Below, piece after piece: positions 46,867 through 62,671 of a DNA stretch of 64,000 nucleotides. The stretch comes from Grifola frondosa. Taxonomy: Eukaryota; Basidiomycota; Agaricomycetes; Polyporales; Grifolaceae. Positions within the stretch are counted from its first letter, which is position 1. Each line of letters opens with the position of its first letter. The position numbers and the translations under genes were made by a program. The notes beneath the pieces were generated by a model that made no database searches, was not told the DNA's origin, and was given only the letters and a program-made list of their open reading frames with translations. The stretch is taken from NCBI GenBank assembly GCA_001683735.1, contig LUGG01000011.1, positions 248,001 to 312,000 on the forward strand. The letters run 5' to 3'.

Positions 46867-47650
46867 GCATTAAAGAATGATGTCTAGAAATATATCATAA
46901 GGAAAGGCAGGAGAGAAGGAATTATCTTCAGAGGTGATGGACAAAAGGACATAAAGCAGCATTGTACTCACATGATCAAATCAGGAGCTGTCAAATTGTT
47001 AAGGTCTTCTCCTCTGAACTGGCCTGCCGACATACTAATATGGCATGTTTAGTGTTAGCTTCTGTTTAAGGATCAAATTATTAGTATATATTTGCAAATG
47101 CTTGAATCAGTTTGGTCAAACTTATCAATTGGATGACTAGGTACAGTTCCTGCCTTATTTGGATAAAATTGTGTCACAAGACTGCTTGCATCCTCAGCAA
47201 TATATACCATCTTCGACATTTTTCCTCTATTTTATCCGTCACACACAACCCTCCCAAACCTTATCCTCAGCATGATTCTCAGAATTATTACCCTTCATTG
47301 AGGTGTTTGCTCTCACAGATGTACACCCCTGACTATCCATTGAGCTTTCACTTTCTATCTCATTGTCAATGAATATATTGATGGTGCTCTGGATGCTGAG
47401 AGAGAAATGAACAGTGAGTGCCATACACCTGCTACCTGCATTACATCCTTGCACTTTTCATCCTCTACCACACAATTCACACTTTCCCTTCCCTATCATG
47501 GGCCCCCACTCTATCTCCATTATCCTTTATGCAACCAGACCCATCATCCACTCCTATTCTCCCTGTGCATTAACCAGTGCAATAGTCTGCTTTCTGAGTG
47601 CTAATTGACAATAGTGACATGCTGCAATGTTACTGTGGTCATGTTCAGAG
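46867..47650. other. Unassigned stretch
   Basis: Near its left end GAAGGAATTATCTTCAGAG and ATCAGGAGCTGTCAAATTG match sequence right of the tRNA-like repeat at 23.1 kb. No gene. Confidence 0.4.
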
Positions 47651-47658
47651 GCCAGCCA

Positions 47659-48037
47659 TAGTGTTGCTGCAGCTAAGTCAGGCCTAAATGATATATGACT
47701 CATAACTTGTGCAGTTTTTCAGATATCACAGTGATCTTACACTCATTTTGTAGCTTATACATAGCCGCATAATCTTGCCACATATCAAAATGTTAGACTT
47801 GTATTGATGGAGATATGGCCAAAAAGCTGATTGCAAAGTCTGACTTTTTAGTCAGCTTTTTTATCAATGTAACTGAAATTGAAATACATTCAAGATTATT
47901 ATGCAAATGGTGGTGTTACATTCAAATACATATACATCTTGGCTATTAATTTCAATTAAGATCATGTCATTATCTGTAAAACTCACATCAGAATGTCTAA
48001 AAAGCTGAAACAGGTGTGACTAAGCCATGCAACACTA
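47659..48037 (+). mobile_element. hAT-type MITE, copy 5
   Basis: 379 bp, ends TAGTGTTG and CAACACTA. Exact 8-bp target-site duplication GCCAGCCA (47,651-47,658 and 48,038-48,045). Confidence 0.95.
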
Positions 48038-48045
48038 GCCAGCCA

Positions 48046-48960
48046 GGCGAGCGACATGTCTGACATGAGGAGACACATCAGATGGAGAACAAAGCAAGAT
48101 GGTCTGCTGCAAATGCTGGCAGATGTTCTCATGTACTGATGCTTGCAACGTGCATTGCAATGACATATGCAGGCACACTGCAAATACCGCATCCAGAGCT
48201 GAGGAGCTTGGCGAGATATGCTGCAGCACATTATCATGGTGAGGTCTTCATTTGGAATTGCAACATTGTAGAAAAGTGACCATTGTTCTGTCAGAATTCT
48301 CTGTCAGACCTTCATCTGATTTTCATCCTTGTGTCTCTTATATTAGCACACCTGTCATGTTTACCTTACACATCCATGCTAGTCTTTTAATGCTCATACC
48401 TTTTCAGCTATTAGCTCAGCATAAAAAGCACCTACTTGGCCTTTCCCCTGTACTACATGAATGCATCAGTTGTCAGTTCCAATTTCCATATGGAATCAGC
48501 TTATACTTGGGATTGGCAAAGCAGGCAGCACATGAGTGTTATTGTGATAATTTCCTTTCATAGTGTCCCACTGTCACAGTCATGTAATGTATGTGATTAT
48601 CTGAGTTGGATGTGCACACTGTGTGCCCATGCACCTCCTCGAAAACTATGCACAGGGATACTTATAAGTTTCAATGTCTTTGCTTCAGTATGACTACATG
48701 TTATGCACTACATAAGTAGCCAAGCCATTCTGGTCTAAATGTTCTGAATTTTTTGTCCAACTACATATCTATAGCAATTATCTACTCTTATTTTGGAATT
48801 ATGGCTTGATGAAAAATTGCTTGTGAAGACTAGAAGATTTCATAGGTTTTGGATTGTTTTGGAAGCAAAAATTAATATGTAGATGGTTTACAATGTAGGA
48901 CACACTGGGCAGTTCCAAGTGCATCTTGCAGCGATAAGTGCCCAGTCACAACAAGTACAT
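48046..48960. other. Unassigned stretch
   Basis: Short frames only (for example 48,252-48,563 on the plus strand); no domain recognised. Confidence 0.4.
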
Positions 48961-49236
48961 CATGTGACATGGCAGGTTGGCATGAGCCCAACCTTAGGTT
49001 TATAATTTATCAAAAGCTAAGAACTGATGAGAACAAACACTATTTACAATGTTTTCATCACACATTGTAACACTTTCTCACATGACATGGCAGGTTGTGC
49101 ATAGCCCAACCTTAGTGTTATACATTTATCAAAAGCTAAGAACTGAACTGAGAACAAACACTATTTACAATGTTTTCATCACACATTGTAACACTTCTCA
49201 CATGACACTGGCGGTTGTGCATGAGCCCAACCTTAG
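48961..49236. repeat. Tandem repeat, units of 118-120 bp, about 2.3 copies
   Basis: Each unit has GACATGGCAGGTTG, GCCCAACCTTAG and TTTACAATGTTTTCATCACA. Unit starts are near 48,966, 49,084 and 49,204. The third, partial unit keeps CG where the first two have CA or TG. Confidence 0.88.
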
Positions 49237-49620
49237 CGTACCGTGCAAAACTCCTCCGGCTTTTTAACTAACAGTTATTAACTATCATGGGACTTTATGC
49301 ATTTTTAACACAGTTTATAATAGTTATTAACAATTTAACCTGTTATTAACTGTGTTAATTAACACCTGTTAAAAACAACTGAGTTATGCACGGCACACTA
49401 TATAATAATAACACAATGTTGTCATCTCTATGTGGTGGAGGTGGGATACTGTAGGGAATCGGAACTCGGCGTGCGAAGCAGCGCCTGCTACACCCAAGTC
49501 GATATATCTGCTAATCCCTTGTGACATACACGGTAGGCGGATCATGTGATGGTGACAACCGTGTAGCCTGTCACCCGCACAGCGCACGACGCAGGGAGTC
49601 TCTTCCCACCGCCGCCAGTA
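49237..49620. other. Right border of the AT-rich block and promoter side of the S28 peptidase gene
   Basis: 49,260-49,390 has recurrent TTATTAAC/GTTAATAA motifs. From about 49,440 composition is as in the gene-rich flank. No gene. Confidence 0.45.
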
Positions 49621-49623
49621 GTG

Positions 49624-51956
49624 ATGAGGACGGTTCTGTCAACTTCGCTGCTCTTCGTTCTAGGCTTATGCGGCATAGTACTCGCTGATGCAAACCTTGT
49701 GCGCCTGCTCGGACCGCAGGGTGTGAATTTGTGGAGGCTGGACGCCGCCGACGCAGCACGTCGTAGTTCCAGCCTGGTCATACAGGATCCTCTCGCAGCC
49801 GCATCTGATTCATCGCCCGAGTTCGCGGATCACTGGTTTGCGCAGCCGCTGGACCACTTTTCAGAGTCCTCGCCGACGTTCCTGCAGCGGTACTGGATCA
49901 ACACCAGGTACTATCAACCTGGTTCGAATGGTCCAGTGATCGTGCTCGATGGCGGAGAGACGTCCGGCGAAGATAGGCTCCCGTTTCTGGATACGGGTAT
50001 CGTGGAGATCCTTGCGAAGGCGACCGGAGGTGTCGGCGTCGTCTTGGAGCATCGGTGAGTACGTCTTCTAATACTTTCGCGTGTGAACTAACTACGTCAA
50101 GCAGGTATTATGGTGTGTGTGGATTTATATTTTGGTTGGCATGTATTCACAAGGATGTATCAGGACGCTCTATCCCTGTGACAAACCTGTCTACCGATTC
50201 GCTACGGTACGTATGTGATTCTGTATGCTAGGACAATATGTCTTATTGATTTCTCAGATGGCTTAACAATGCACAGTCTGCGGCCGATTCTGCCAACTTC
50301 ATGGCCAACATCAAATTTCCGGGAATCAAGCAGGACCTCACGGCTCCCGGTACTCCATGGATATATTACGGTGTCCGTCCAAGCTCGTCTCAAAGCGTGA
50401 CATTTGCAACTCAGCCTCATCGCCGTATCTTAGGGCTCCTATGCTGGTGCACGCGCAGCCCATATGAAGGTTCTGTACCCAGATCTCGTCTACGGCGCGA
50501 TAGCCTCCAGCGGTATAGCCAAATACCTCCGTGCTGCCGGAATATACTGACTGCGGTCTTCTTAAGCTGTCACCCATGCGAGCTTGGAGAATTGGGAGTA
50601 CATGGAGATTATTAGACGCGCAGCTAGATGGAAATGCTCCAGCCAGCTTGAGCATTCTATCGCAGTGATCGATGCGTTGTTATCTACCCCGGGAGGATTC
50701 TTGAAGAAACACCTCAAGGGGCTATTTGGTTTGGCTGACCTCAAACACGATGAAGACTTTGTTTCTTTGCTTGAGGTAATTGCCTTTTAGCTTCACACAT
50801 CGTTGATCCTCACCTACCATTTTTCTAGAGTCCTCTTGGGTCTTGGCAGGCAAAGAATTGGGACCCGAAAGTTGGCAGCACGCGATTCGACGAATTTTGT
50901 GATGCGCTGAACAAACCTTTCTTTGGCCATACCCTTGATAAAGCTCTCTACAGCACAGCCATCTATCACGAAGATAGCCAAATAGTCATGCTACCAGCGA
51001 TGGGAGGTTTATCTGTTCCCCTCCCTGTCTTCAACTATGCCAAATATATTCGCGAGGTAAACGTCAATCTGTGCTATCAGTTTGGTAGTTGAACTGAACT
51101 GTTATCGTCCTAGAACTATGTCACTAGATGCCCTGAAGGTGCTTCCATAGAGCAGGTTTGTAGAACGATCTATTACCAGCGATTGGGTCGAACACTGATA
51201 CTCTTCTGCAGTGCTTTGGCACCTTCGATGACGCCAAATTTCAGGACACGTCTTTGAACGAGACATGGCGCCTGTGGGTGTTCCAGGTGTGCACCGAGTG
51301 GGGCTATTTCTCAGTACGTTTTTAATAGCTCAACCTTGCGGCCGCGAGTTCTAAGACACAGCGCCTAGACCGCCCCTCCAGAAGGCCATCCTCGTATCGT
51401 ATCGAAGCTCTTGACGCTTGATTACGAGTCAAAGATCTGCGAGCAGGTCCGTCCAGTCTTGATTGCTTTATCAGGAAATGGGGTGACAACATTGCACGGT
51501 TCAGGCGTTTCCTCCCGGCAAGCATTTCGTCGTCCCCCTTTCCCGAACATCACTTCGGTAAACGCGTTGGGCGACTTCGACATCGCGGCTGACCGACTTG
51601 CCATCATTGACGGAGAAGGTGCGCCACTGTCGTTTATACACACGAGTACGACGGATTGTTGACTGGCCGGATCTGGGGCTACAGTCGATCCGTGGAGACC
51701 AGACACACCCCACAGTGACTATGCCCAGGATCGCAATGACACGATTTTGAGACCGTTCAAGCTCATACCCAGTACGTTACTGCTCTGCATGGATATTTGG
51801 TCGATTGCTGAGCGACGCGTGCACGCAGACGGCGTACATCATTATGACGAGTTTGGCCTTCGAAATATATCTGAGGAGCCACCAGAGATCAGACGCATTC
51901 ACGAAGAGATGATCGAGTTTGTTGTGGAGTGGCTGAAGGATTGGAAGGCAGAGTAG
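49624..51956 (+). CDS. Serine peptidase, family S28 (prolyl carboxypeptidase-like)
   Basis: Secreted or vacuolar serine exopeptidase of family S28. Start ATG 49624 gives a signal peptide MRTVLSTSLLFVLGLCGIVL followed by ADANL. Family motifs: HWFAQPLDHF (about 49,830), QRYWINTRYYQPG, VIVLDGGE. After two introns, RSIPVTNLSTDSLR. The nucleophile motif GGSYAGARAAHMK is at about 50,435-50,470, right after an intron, then YGAIASSG. The acid motif DGEVDPWRPDTP spans an intron near 51,620-51,680, and the His motif HHYDEFG is at about 51,840. C-terminus EEMIEFVVEWLKDWKAE. About ten exons. All three catalytic residues are present. Confidence 0.9.
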
Positions 51957-52379
51957 CCGACGCTAGACGATAAAGGTGGGCATCCTAAATCCGACATGAG
52001 TAAATGCTAGCTAACTGATTCTTCACTCTTTGCTCTTGCCAGTTTAGTTATGAGGTGTACATATATTTCTGCGTGTAAATACCCAATTGGCAGCTGTGCG
52101 ATGTTTATGAGTACTTGTTACCGGTTATAGTACTCCTGCGTCTCCATGCTCTGGACATGTCTAGCATGCATAGCCTATCATCGGCGATGACAGCGACGAC
52201 TCGCCCCTCCAACATCTGGACGGGCAGTATTCTGGTCTGGCCAGAGTCATTCTGAGCGGTTTCTTTGCACCTGCGTTTATATATACTGCCACCGTGGCCC
52301 CGCTGGCTTTCCGCTGAATAACTACTACTTCTCACTCCTACGTTCTGCTTGATTTGCAAACTATTCGTTGAAGAGCCTC
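51957..52379. other. Intergenic region
   Basis: 3' side of the S28 gene and promoter side of the sirtuin gene. A short TATATATA near 52,279 lies about 100 bp before the sirtuin start. Nothing else recognised. Confidence 0.4.
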
Positions 52380-54126
<1,747 letters not shown>

Positions 54127-54302
54127 TGTGCCATGTCGATTTTATAGTAGCTCCGGATTCTTCACAATACTTCTTGCATACTACCAATTTGCTACCCAGG
54201 AACTGTTGTACGTTCAGTAGGTTCGCGTCTTTTGTATCGACAATCCGGTTTTACAGTGTACACAACAAACATCGTTCTAATCCAGTGAAACTATAGTATT
54301 TC

Positions 54303-56576
<2,274 letters not shown>

Positions 56577-57825
56577 CTCCGACAGAGAATTGTGGTATGG
56601 AGAAAATTGGTCTACCAGTGCGACTCTTATACAAGCGCTGCGGCTTTAACCTGCATACAAACGTCATCAAAATTAGGAGCTGTCTAGCCTAGGCAGGTGT
56701 GCTTGATTGCTATTCACTGGTATTTGAGGGATGTCTAAACCGAAGAGCGTCGATACCGCGGAGAAACTACCTATTCATGAAGTAAGCGGCGTGTTAACAC
56801 TGGAACACCAAACGTATCATGTCGTAAGTACTCCAGGTTTCGGGTTGACGAGTTCCAATTCCCGGATTAGACTCCGTCACCGCGAGCCGAGCTGGAAAAA
56901 ATCACACAGCGGTAAATATCATTGATATCGTTCGATGCAGGAGAGCCTATCATCCAACCTCAGTCATTAATTGGAGGCTGCATGTGCCATTTGACAAAGA
57001 GGGCAAGCCTAACAATAAATCTCAGAAGTTCTCGTGACACTCACCTCGGCTTGATAGTCTTCATACCTTGTCTGCAAAGGCCGGCTTCTGTAAATTCATC
57101 GCCAGTTGGTGGTCCGAGATGCTGTCATGATGCACAGAAGTAGTCAGAGATTATGCTTGGGGATATCTTTGACTCGCCTGACGCTCGTTGGTAGCGCCTG
57201 GCGCAGAAATAGTAATATGAGTGCAGGTATTATCGTCTCAATAACAGCACTCAAGTGCCGTCGAGAGTTGCCTCCGGAAAGTGAACATGGACAGAAACAA
57301 ATGTTGGTTACGAGTGGGCATTCCAATTGCACCACTCGGCATTTCATATTCGTTCGACAGCCGACACATGAAGTCCGAAATTTGACCGCCACATGCAGTG
57401 TGAGTTCACGGCCGAAGGGCTATCAGACCTATTCAAAGCATCTTCAGCACGTTCGCATTCGTGGCATCGTGCATTTGAGCGCTGGGTATTGGAATAGAAA
57501 GTGATAAAGGAGTGGATCCTGTAGTCCAGATGGAAGGCGCAATGCGTGAATCATAGATTATACTTGGAGCATTGAACTTCTTAGTACGTTGTCGCTCAGG
57601 GTTTGAGCGATTCCGTTTAGACGGCCTGAGAAGGGTTAGGACAATATTTTGAAGCTGTGAACTGGTGTGGGGGTTTCTGCGGGGTATAACGGTGTGCCCA
57701 TTGATCCCTCGCGACATCTAGAAGGACGTTAAGAACTCTGTACTATCTATTTAATAGCACTCACAATACGTACCCCTCTAGTATCCGATGTGTCTAACAC
57801 TATCGAAGGTGTGCTTGGTGGCTTG
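56577..57825. other. Unassigned stretch between two esterase genes
   Basis: About 1.25 kb. Minus-strand frames at 57,433-57,717 (starting MSRGINGHTVIPRRN) and 57,144-57,392 are open, with possible splice borders near 57,050 (GTGAGTGTC), but I recognise no family and cannot join exons. A small hypothetical gene is possible. Confidence 0.35.
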
Positions 57826-59238
57826 CTACTTTGGCCAGGCGAAGTCATGAGACCAAGAAATTTTGTATAATAGATACTGGTGGCTAGCCACACCTGCTCG
57901 CTTATCCAGGTATCTGAACAGAAAGTCCATTACTTCGCTGAAGAGGCCGCCTATGTTTCCATATATTTTTTCAGCGGTCTTTTCATAATCAAAGGAATGT
58001 TCTCTTCCTTCCAGGATCCTGAGGGTGGCATCCACTCCTGCACCTCGTAGTAAAGCATACATATGGCGAGACTCTCTGGCATGCACGGCTGTATCAGCCG
58101 AGCCGTGGACCAGGAAGGTCGGTGGCCACGCGGAGGTCACTCCGAACTGAGGGAAGAGCATGACATGTTCCGCTGGTACCATCGCCTTCAGATAAGAATT
58201 GTCTTCTAGTGACTCCGCACCGACATCGGGGGTTGTTCCCTTGGGGGAGTGACAGCAGATCGAAGGATTGAACTAAAGTTCGGATTGTGGCAACCAGTGT
58301 AATAGTCCAGATAGACACCCAGCTGAAGATACAGTCTTCCGAGGAGCATTCTCGGGTTCGAGGGGTAGCCCGGAATATGAAATGTGTTAGGATGGTACGA
58401 GAGCGGCGAGTCTGGATTCGCTGCCAGATCGCAAGAGAGAGGATACAAGTATTCGGAGAATTGGGTGGGATCGAGCATTTCGCGCCCGCGAAAGAACACT
58501 TCCGTCTTCGGACATAAATAATGGGATGTCTGATAGAGCGCATATAACCGGCGATAAAAATGGAGTCAATCTTAAGCAATGGGACCGACGCACCAAAAAG
58601 TCCCCACCCATTCCGTACAGTGAGATTATAACCTTCGGTTTCGGAGATGCATGCATGGCCGCCAGATATGCACACAAGCCACCAGAGCTGCTCCCTGCAG
58701 CTGCAATCGAATTGCATCGATGCTGAAGGTCGGACACTTCGAAGGAGGTTTATCAAGTCCCGTGGGATCGCCTTGAGATTGAAGCATGGTGTTAATATCC
58801 TCCGAGAGAAATCGGAAAACGTCCTTGATATCCGCGAGAATGTCATGTCCAGTCGCAGGGGGTAGAAGACGGTAATCGGCAGAGATAAAAGCGATGCCAG
58901 CAGATACAACGCGTTCTTTCGAAGTGTCGTCAGAAAGCGAAACCATAGATCTCGACAAGGGCGATAGCAAAGAAACAGCTCTCCCCACAAAAGTGACACC
59001 CACTGTGTAGCCAGCTGGGGAACCAACTCCTTCTATTGCCAACCGTCAATCCTCCTCCATGGAAGTAAACAACAGCCGGCACAAGAGCTGGTTCACAAGG
59101 TTTCAAGACATTCGTGTTGTCAGGTAGGCAAGGCGGATAGAGATCTAAGTGAATAGCGGTGTCCTGTACACGCTTGTACGCGAATGTAAGGGGTTCCACC
59201 AATGTATCGGCAGAACTCGAGTCCCCTGCAGGAGTCAT
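57826..59238 (-). CDS. Alpha/beta-hydrolase (hormone-sensitive-lipase-like esterase)
   Basis: Start ATG 59238 (MTPAGDSSSADTLVEPL); an upstream in-frame ATG at 59,322 would add 28 residues. Motifs in order: VVYFHGGGLTVGNR (oxyanion HGGG, about 59,055), AFISADYRLLPPATGHD (about 58,880), the nucleophile elbow AAGSSSGGLCAYLAA (about 58,680), ISLYGMGGDFL, TFLVHGSADTAVHARESRHM with the catalytic Asp (about 58,090) and EGREHSFDY with the catalytic His (about 58,000). A variable insert at 58,206-58,499 (LDPTQFSEYLYPLSCDLA) forms a cap. Ends at 57,826 after FRYLDKR. Several introns. Probably an intracellular esterase; substrate unknown. Divergent from APC2. Confidence 0.82.
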
Positions 59239-59442
59239 GTTGACTGAGATGCGAACACTGAAGAACAGACGGTTCACGGCGAAACAAGTGCATGGAGCCA
59301 AGTGAAGCGCGTGATCAAACACGACCGTGACGCGACGCGACGCGTCCTTCGAAACTCCCTCACCGGCGACCGCGACTGGCTTGCTCGACGACTTCGAAGC
59401 TGCCTTGCAAACAATCTGATACTTTCACCTCCGATATTCGTC
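59239..59442. promoter_or_regulatory. Divergent promoter region (esterase / APC2)
   Basis: About 200 bp between two divergent start codons, with a GC-rich run GACGCGACGCGACGCG near 59,328. If the esterase starts at 59,322 the shared region is only about 120 bp. Confidence 0.35.
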
Positions 59443-62400
59443 ATGGCGACAACTGCGTTGACCGCTCAAATTGTGCTGAAGTGGCAGAATTCATTTGCTC
59501 GCCTCAACCGCGGACAGCCGGGGATCTCAGGTCTGCTATCATTCAGCGAGGTTCGCCACTCTAGTTGGAGATGTATATCTTATTACTGAGTTTATTTATT
59601 GCCAGGCATGGAGTATTGCCACCGCATTCTTGCGTCCTCGCGATCTCGCGGACACCACACCAAGTGAACACAGTAAGTAACGTCAAGACGAGCTCGCTCA
59701 TCAGCACGGAGAATCCTCATTTTGGTAGACATGCAGGATGTCAGAGCATCTTTTGATATTCTCAGTAGATCCAAGATGCTGCCCATGTTATTGGAGAACT
59801 TCCTTGGTGAGCGGCAAGCGTCTGGTGTCTATCATTGAACTACATTCTTAAACAATCAGAGGATATGCGGAAGCAGCTGTATCTCATTACTCGGGACATT
59901 AATACAATGATGTCTCAATATGAGGTACGTCGTTTGAGTTTTTATATTTTGAATATCGTTCCTAACGATAAAGAACAGAATACAGGCGATCCTCAATACA
60001 TCGCAAGCCTTGTGTACCGCTTGGTTGAATGGTTTCAGGCGTGGTCTCCAATTCCTGAGTAAGTGCTGTTAACTTTGCACTGGTCTCGGCATATTGAGAT
60101 ATGCATAGGCTGGGTTACACTGTTATATCCGCCTATAAGCTCGCCTTCCAAACCCACGTCTTCTCTGTTTTGCCACCATCATTCTCTAGTGGATTCAAGG
60201 ATCTCATTGCTTCGACATTCACTCTCTCTTATTCCACTTCACCTCCTTCGTGGACAATGGGGCCCAGCTCGTCTGAGGTCAAGACGCCACCTGTGCGTCC
60301 GGACATCCCGCTCTGGACGGCCTACGATACGCTTGGCCTTTTGGACCGTTATGAATCGCTTATTTCCAGTGTGTGTTATGAACACATTGAAGCACACGTC
60401 CTGGAGACATGCACGGGTAAATGGGGAGAACCTATGTTGGCCCCTCTCAGAGAGTGGATGGCGGATAAAGTTGTGCCATGGATGATAATGCCATATGCTA
60501 GGGGTGCCAGGACGGGTGAATTATCTGCTAGCCTGTTCATGCCCAGATGCTGATATGCTGCTCAAATTAGCCGCGGAGGCGCAATCAATGCTACAAAGTG
60601 TTGGCTCAAGATTCGACTTTCATGTCTGTAAGACACTGAGCGATCTTCGGTATGCTGTTTTTTTTTTCTCCCGTTGTTCAGTCTTCTTATTGTTATGTGT
60701 ATGTGTAGCACGAGAGAAATCTTTGACATCATCATTGACTATCCGGATTCCTTGAGCGCACTGCAAGATCTCAAAGTAGGTGGCGCATGATTGTATACAG
60801 TGCTGAGCGTTTTGACCGTTATTACTCTGTCGTCAGGAATGCCTTCAACGTGTAGACCAACGCACACAGCTGGTTGCAACATTGCGTAAAGCGTACGTAT
60901 TGTTCTGGTCCTATCTACGCCTATCGCTCAATCTTGCAAATTATGTCTGCTAGTAACAAGAGACGGTTACTACATCCTGGTGCCGATACAAAGGACATTC
61001 TTACCCAATATGTGTCCATTATTCGATGTCTTCGGATAGTGGATCCACCTGGTGTGCTTTTATTCAAAGTTGCTGATCCCATCCGGAGATATCTCAGGTG
61101 ATCTCACTGCGTGCCCCCTGTTTAGGAGGTGGTTGACATGTTTCGTTGTAGAGAACGTGCAGACACGATCCGTTGTATTGTCGCAAGTCTCGTTGGAGAC
61201 GGCGAGAGCGGAGATTCACTTGTGGACGAGAATGAGCCTATCCAGCCCTTGCAGCAGATGCAAGTAGAGGACTATACCGACCCAAATTGGGAACCAGAGC
61301 CTATTGATGCTGGCCCAGGTGAAACCATCCTTTTTTCCAACCCCACAATCTTCAGCACTGATGCGCCTCCTGTAAATTTTCTTGTATAGATTTCCGCACA
61401 AACAGACCAAGTGATGTCATCAGCACCCTCGTCAGTATCTACGACTCCAAAGATCTGTTTGTCAAAGAGCTACAAGTATTGCTAGCGCAGCGACTGCTAG
61501 CGATCACTGATGGAAACTACGAGCGTGAGGTGAATGTGGCTAGCATGGCCCTATCAAATTGTATGCTGAGAGGTGTTCCGATCACAGCGACGAAATATAG
61601 AAATTCTGAAGATACGCTTTGGCGAAGCAGCGCTGCAAGTTTGCGAGGTCATGCTGAGAGACATGACAGATTCGAAACGCATAGACCAACATGTCCAATC
61701 CCACGAAAGCGTACGTGATATTTTAAAATCCGTTTATCGCTAAATTGATCCGGTCTTGGCAGCTGGTTCTCCATCCCACAATCATATCACGGCATTTTTG
61801 GCCTCCTCTGCAAACAAGCAAGTTCATCATGCCGGGGCAATTCAAGCAGTACGTCACAGTGTGCTTTTTTCACAGTCGTTATGAACGCTCCTTCTTCCAG
61901 AATCCAAGACAACTATGCGAAAGAATTTACTGCCTTCAAGCCCGACAAGAGACTGCATTGGCTTCCCCACCTCGGTACAATCAGCCTCGAAATTACTTTG
62001 CAGGATCGCACGGTCAGCGCTGAAGTCCCTCCTCTCGCTGCCGCCTTCATCGAGTTGTTCTCGGAGAAAGGTCAGATTCCGTGCTTGTGTCCTCGCGCAT
62101 GACTTTATAACCTGCATGTTGTAGATACGTGGACTGTAGATGAGCTTGTCAACAAAATAGGATCGATAGATCGGTCATCTGCTTTGAAAGCGCTCGCCAC
62201 TTGGGTGGACCTCGGCGTCCTCAAAGAGGATGATAATAGCCAGTACAAGTTACTGGAAACCGCCGACGCATCAGGTTCGGGATCTAGGACTGCAGCACCA
62301 AGGCCTGGTGAGACACGTCTGCTATGTTGAGCAATCATAGTACTGAAGCTTTTCTAGCGAATATCATGGAAGATGCTCCCGCAGTCCTCACCGTCCAACA

Positions 62401-62671
62401 GCAACAGGCGGAGCAAATGAAGGTGTACTGGAAGGTTCGTCTGCTAAATATATCATTCAATAATTCCTTGTTTGATGTTTATATCCTGGTAGTTCATCGA
62501 GGGAATGCTCACAAACCTCGGGTCACGGAGTTTGGACCAGATACAGACGATGCTGAGGATTGCTCCGGATACGATCGGACTATCGAACAGCTTGGAGCAT
62601 TCATGGAGGCCGCGAGACGGGAGGGCTTGGTGACGGTCAAAGATGGTGTGTGGAAGTTGAATCGTCAGTGA
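59443..62671 (+). CDS. APC2: Anaphase-promoting complex subunit 2 (cullin-like), with a frame break near the end
   Basis: Cullin-type scaffold of the APC/C ubiquitin ligase, which binds the RING subunit APC11. Start ATG 59443 (MATTALTAQIVLKWQNSF). Cullin-repeat exons follow (FDILSRSKMLPMLLENFL, MRKQLYLITRDINTMMSQYE, WTAYDTLGLLDRYESLISSV). The cullin homology domain has LHPGADTKDILTQYVSIIR, VADPIRRYLRERADTIRCIV, PSDVISTLVSIYDSKDLFVK, ELQVLLAQRLLAITDGNY and IRFGEAALQVCEVMLRDM. DKRLHWLPHLGTISLEI precedes the winged helix (WTVDELVNKIGSIDRSSALK). The last exon reads FIEGMLTNLGSRSLDQIQTM then LRIAP in one frame and YDRTIEQLGAFMEAARREGL in the next. One base is missing near 62,566 compared with the expected sequence, so the frame read from the exon start stops about 60 bases later. 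Confidence 0.88.

Larger units (their letters stand above)
23138..49250. other. AT-rich, CpG-depleted block (probable heterochromatin) with decayed mobile elements
   Basis: About 26 kb with long AT-rich runs and very few CG dinucleotides, while TG and CA are common. Flanks on both sides are CpG-rich and gene-rich. The only recognisable contents are mobile elements and repeats listed separately. CpG loss with TpG/CpA gain fits deamination of methylated CpG rather than ascomycete-style RIP, which changes CpA to TpA. No intact host gene or RNA gene was found. Confidence 0.75.

Noticed and set aside
27512..48037. MITEs as Tc1/mariner-type with TA target sites
   Set aside because: TA appears next to the ends, but 8-bp direct repeats lie outside the terminal T and A in all five copies (four exact, one with a mismatch), so TA is part of the element ends.
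27500..49236. CRISPR array
   Set aside because: The repeats are dispersed elements of 380 bp or minisatellites. There are no short, regularly spaced identical repeats, and the genome is eukaryotic.
23138..49250. AT-rich block as a mitochondrial DNA insertion
   Set aside because: No mitochondrial genes or tRNAs are recognisable, and the block contains nuclear mobile elements.
23138..49250. Decay by ascomycete-type RIP
   Set aside because: RIP turns CpA into TpA. Here CpA and TpG are abundant and CpG is missing, which fits deamination of methylated CpG.
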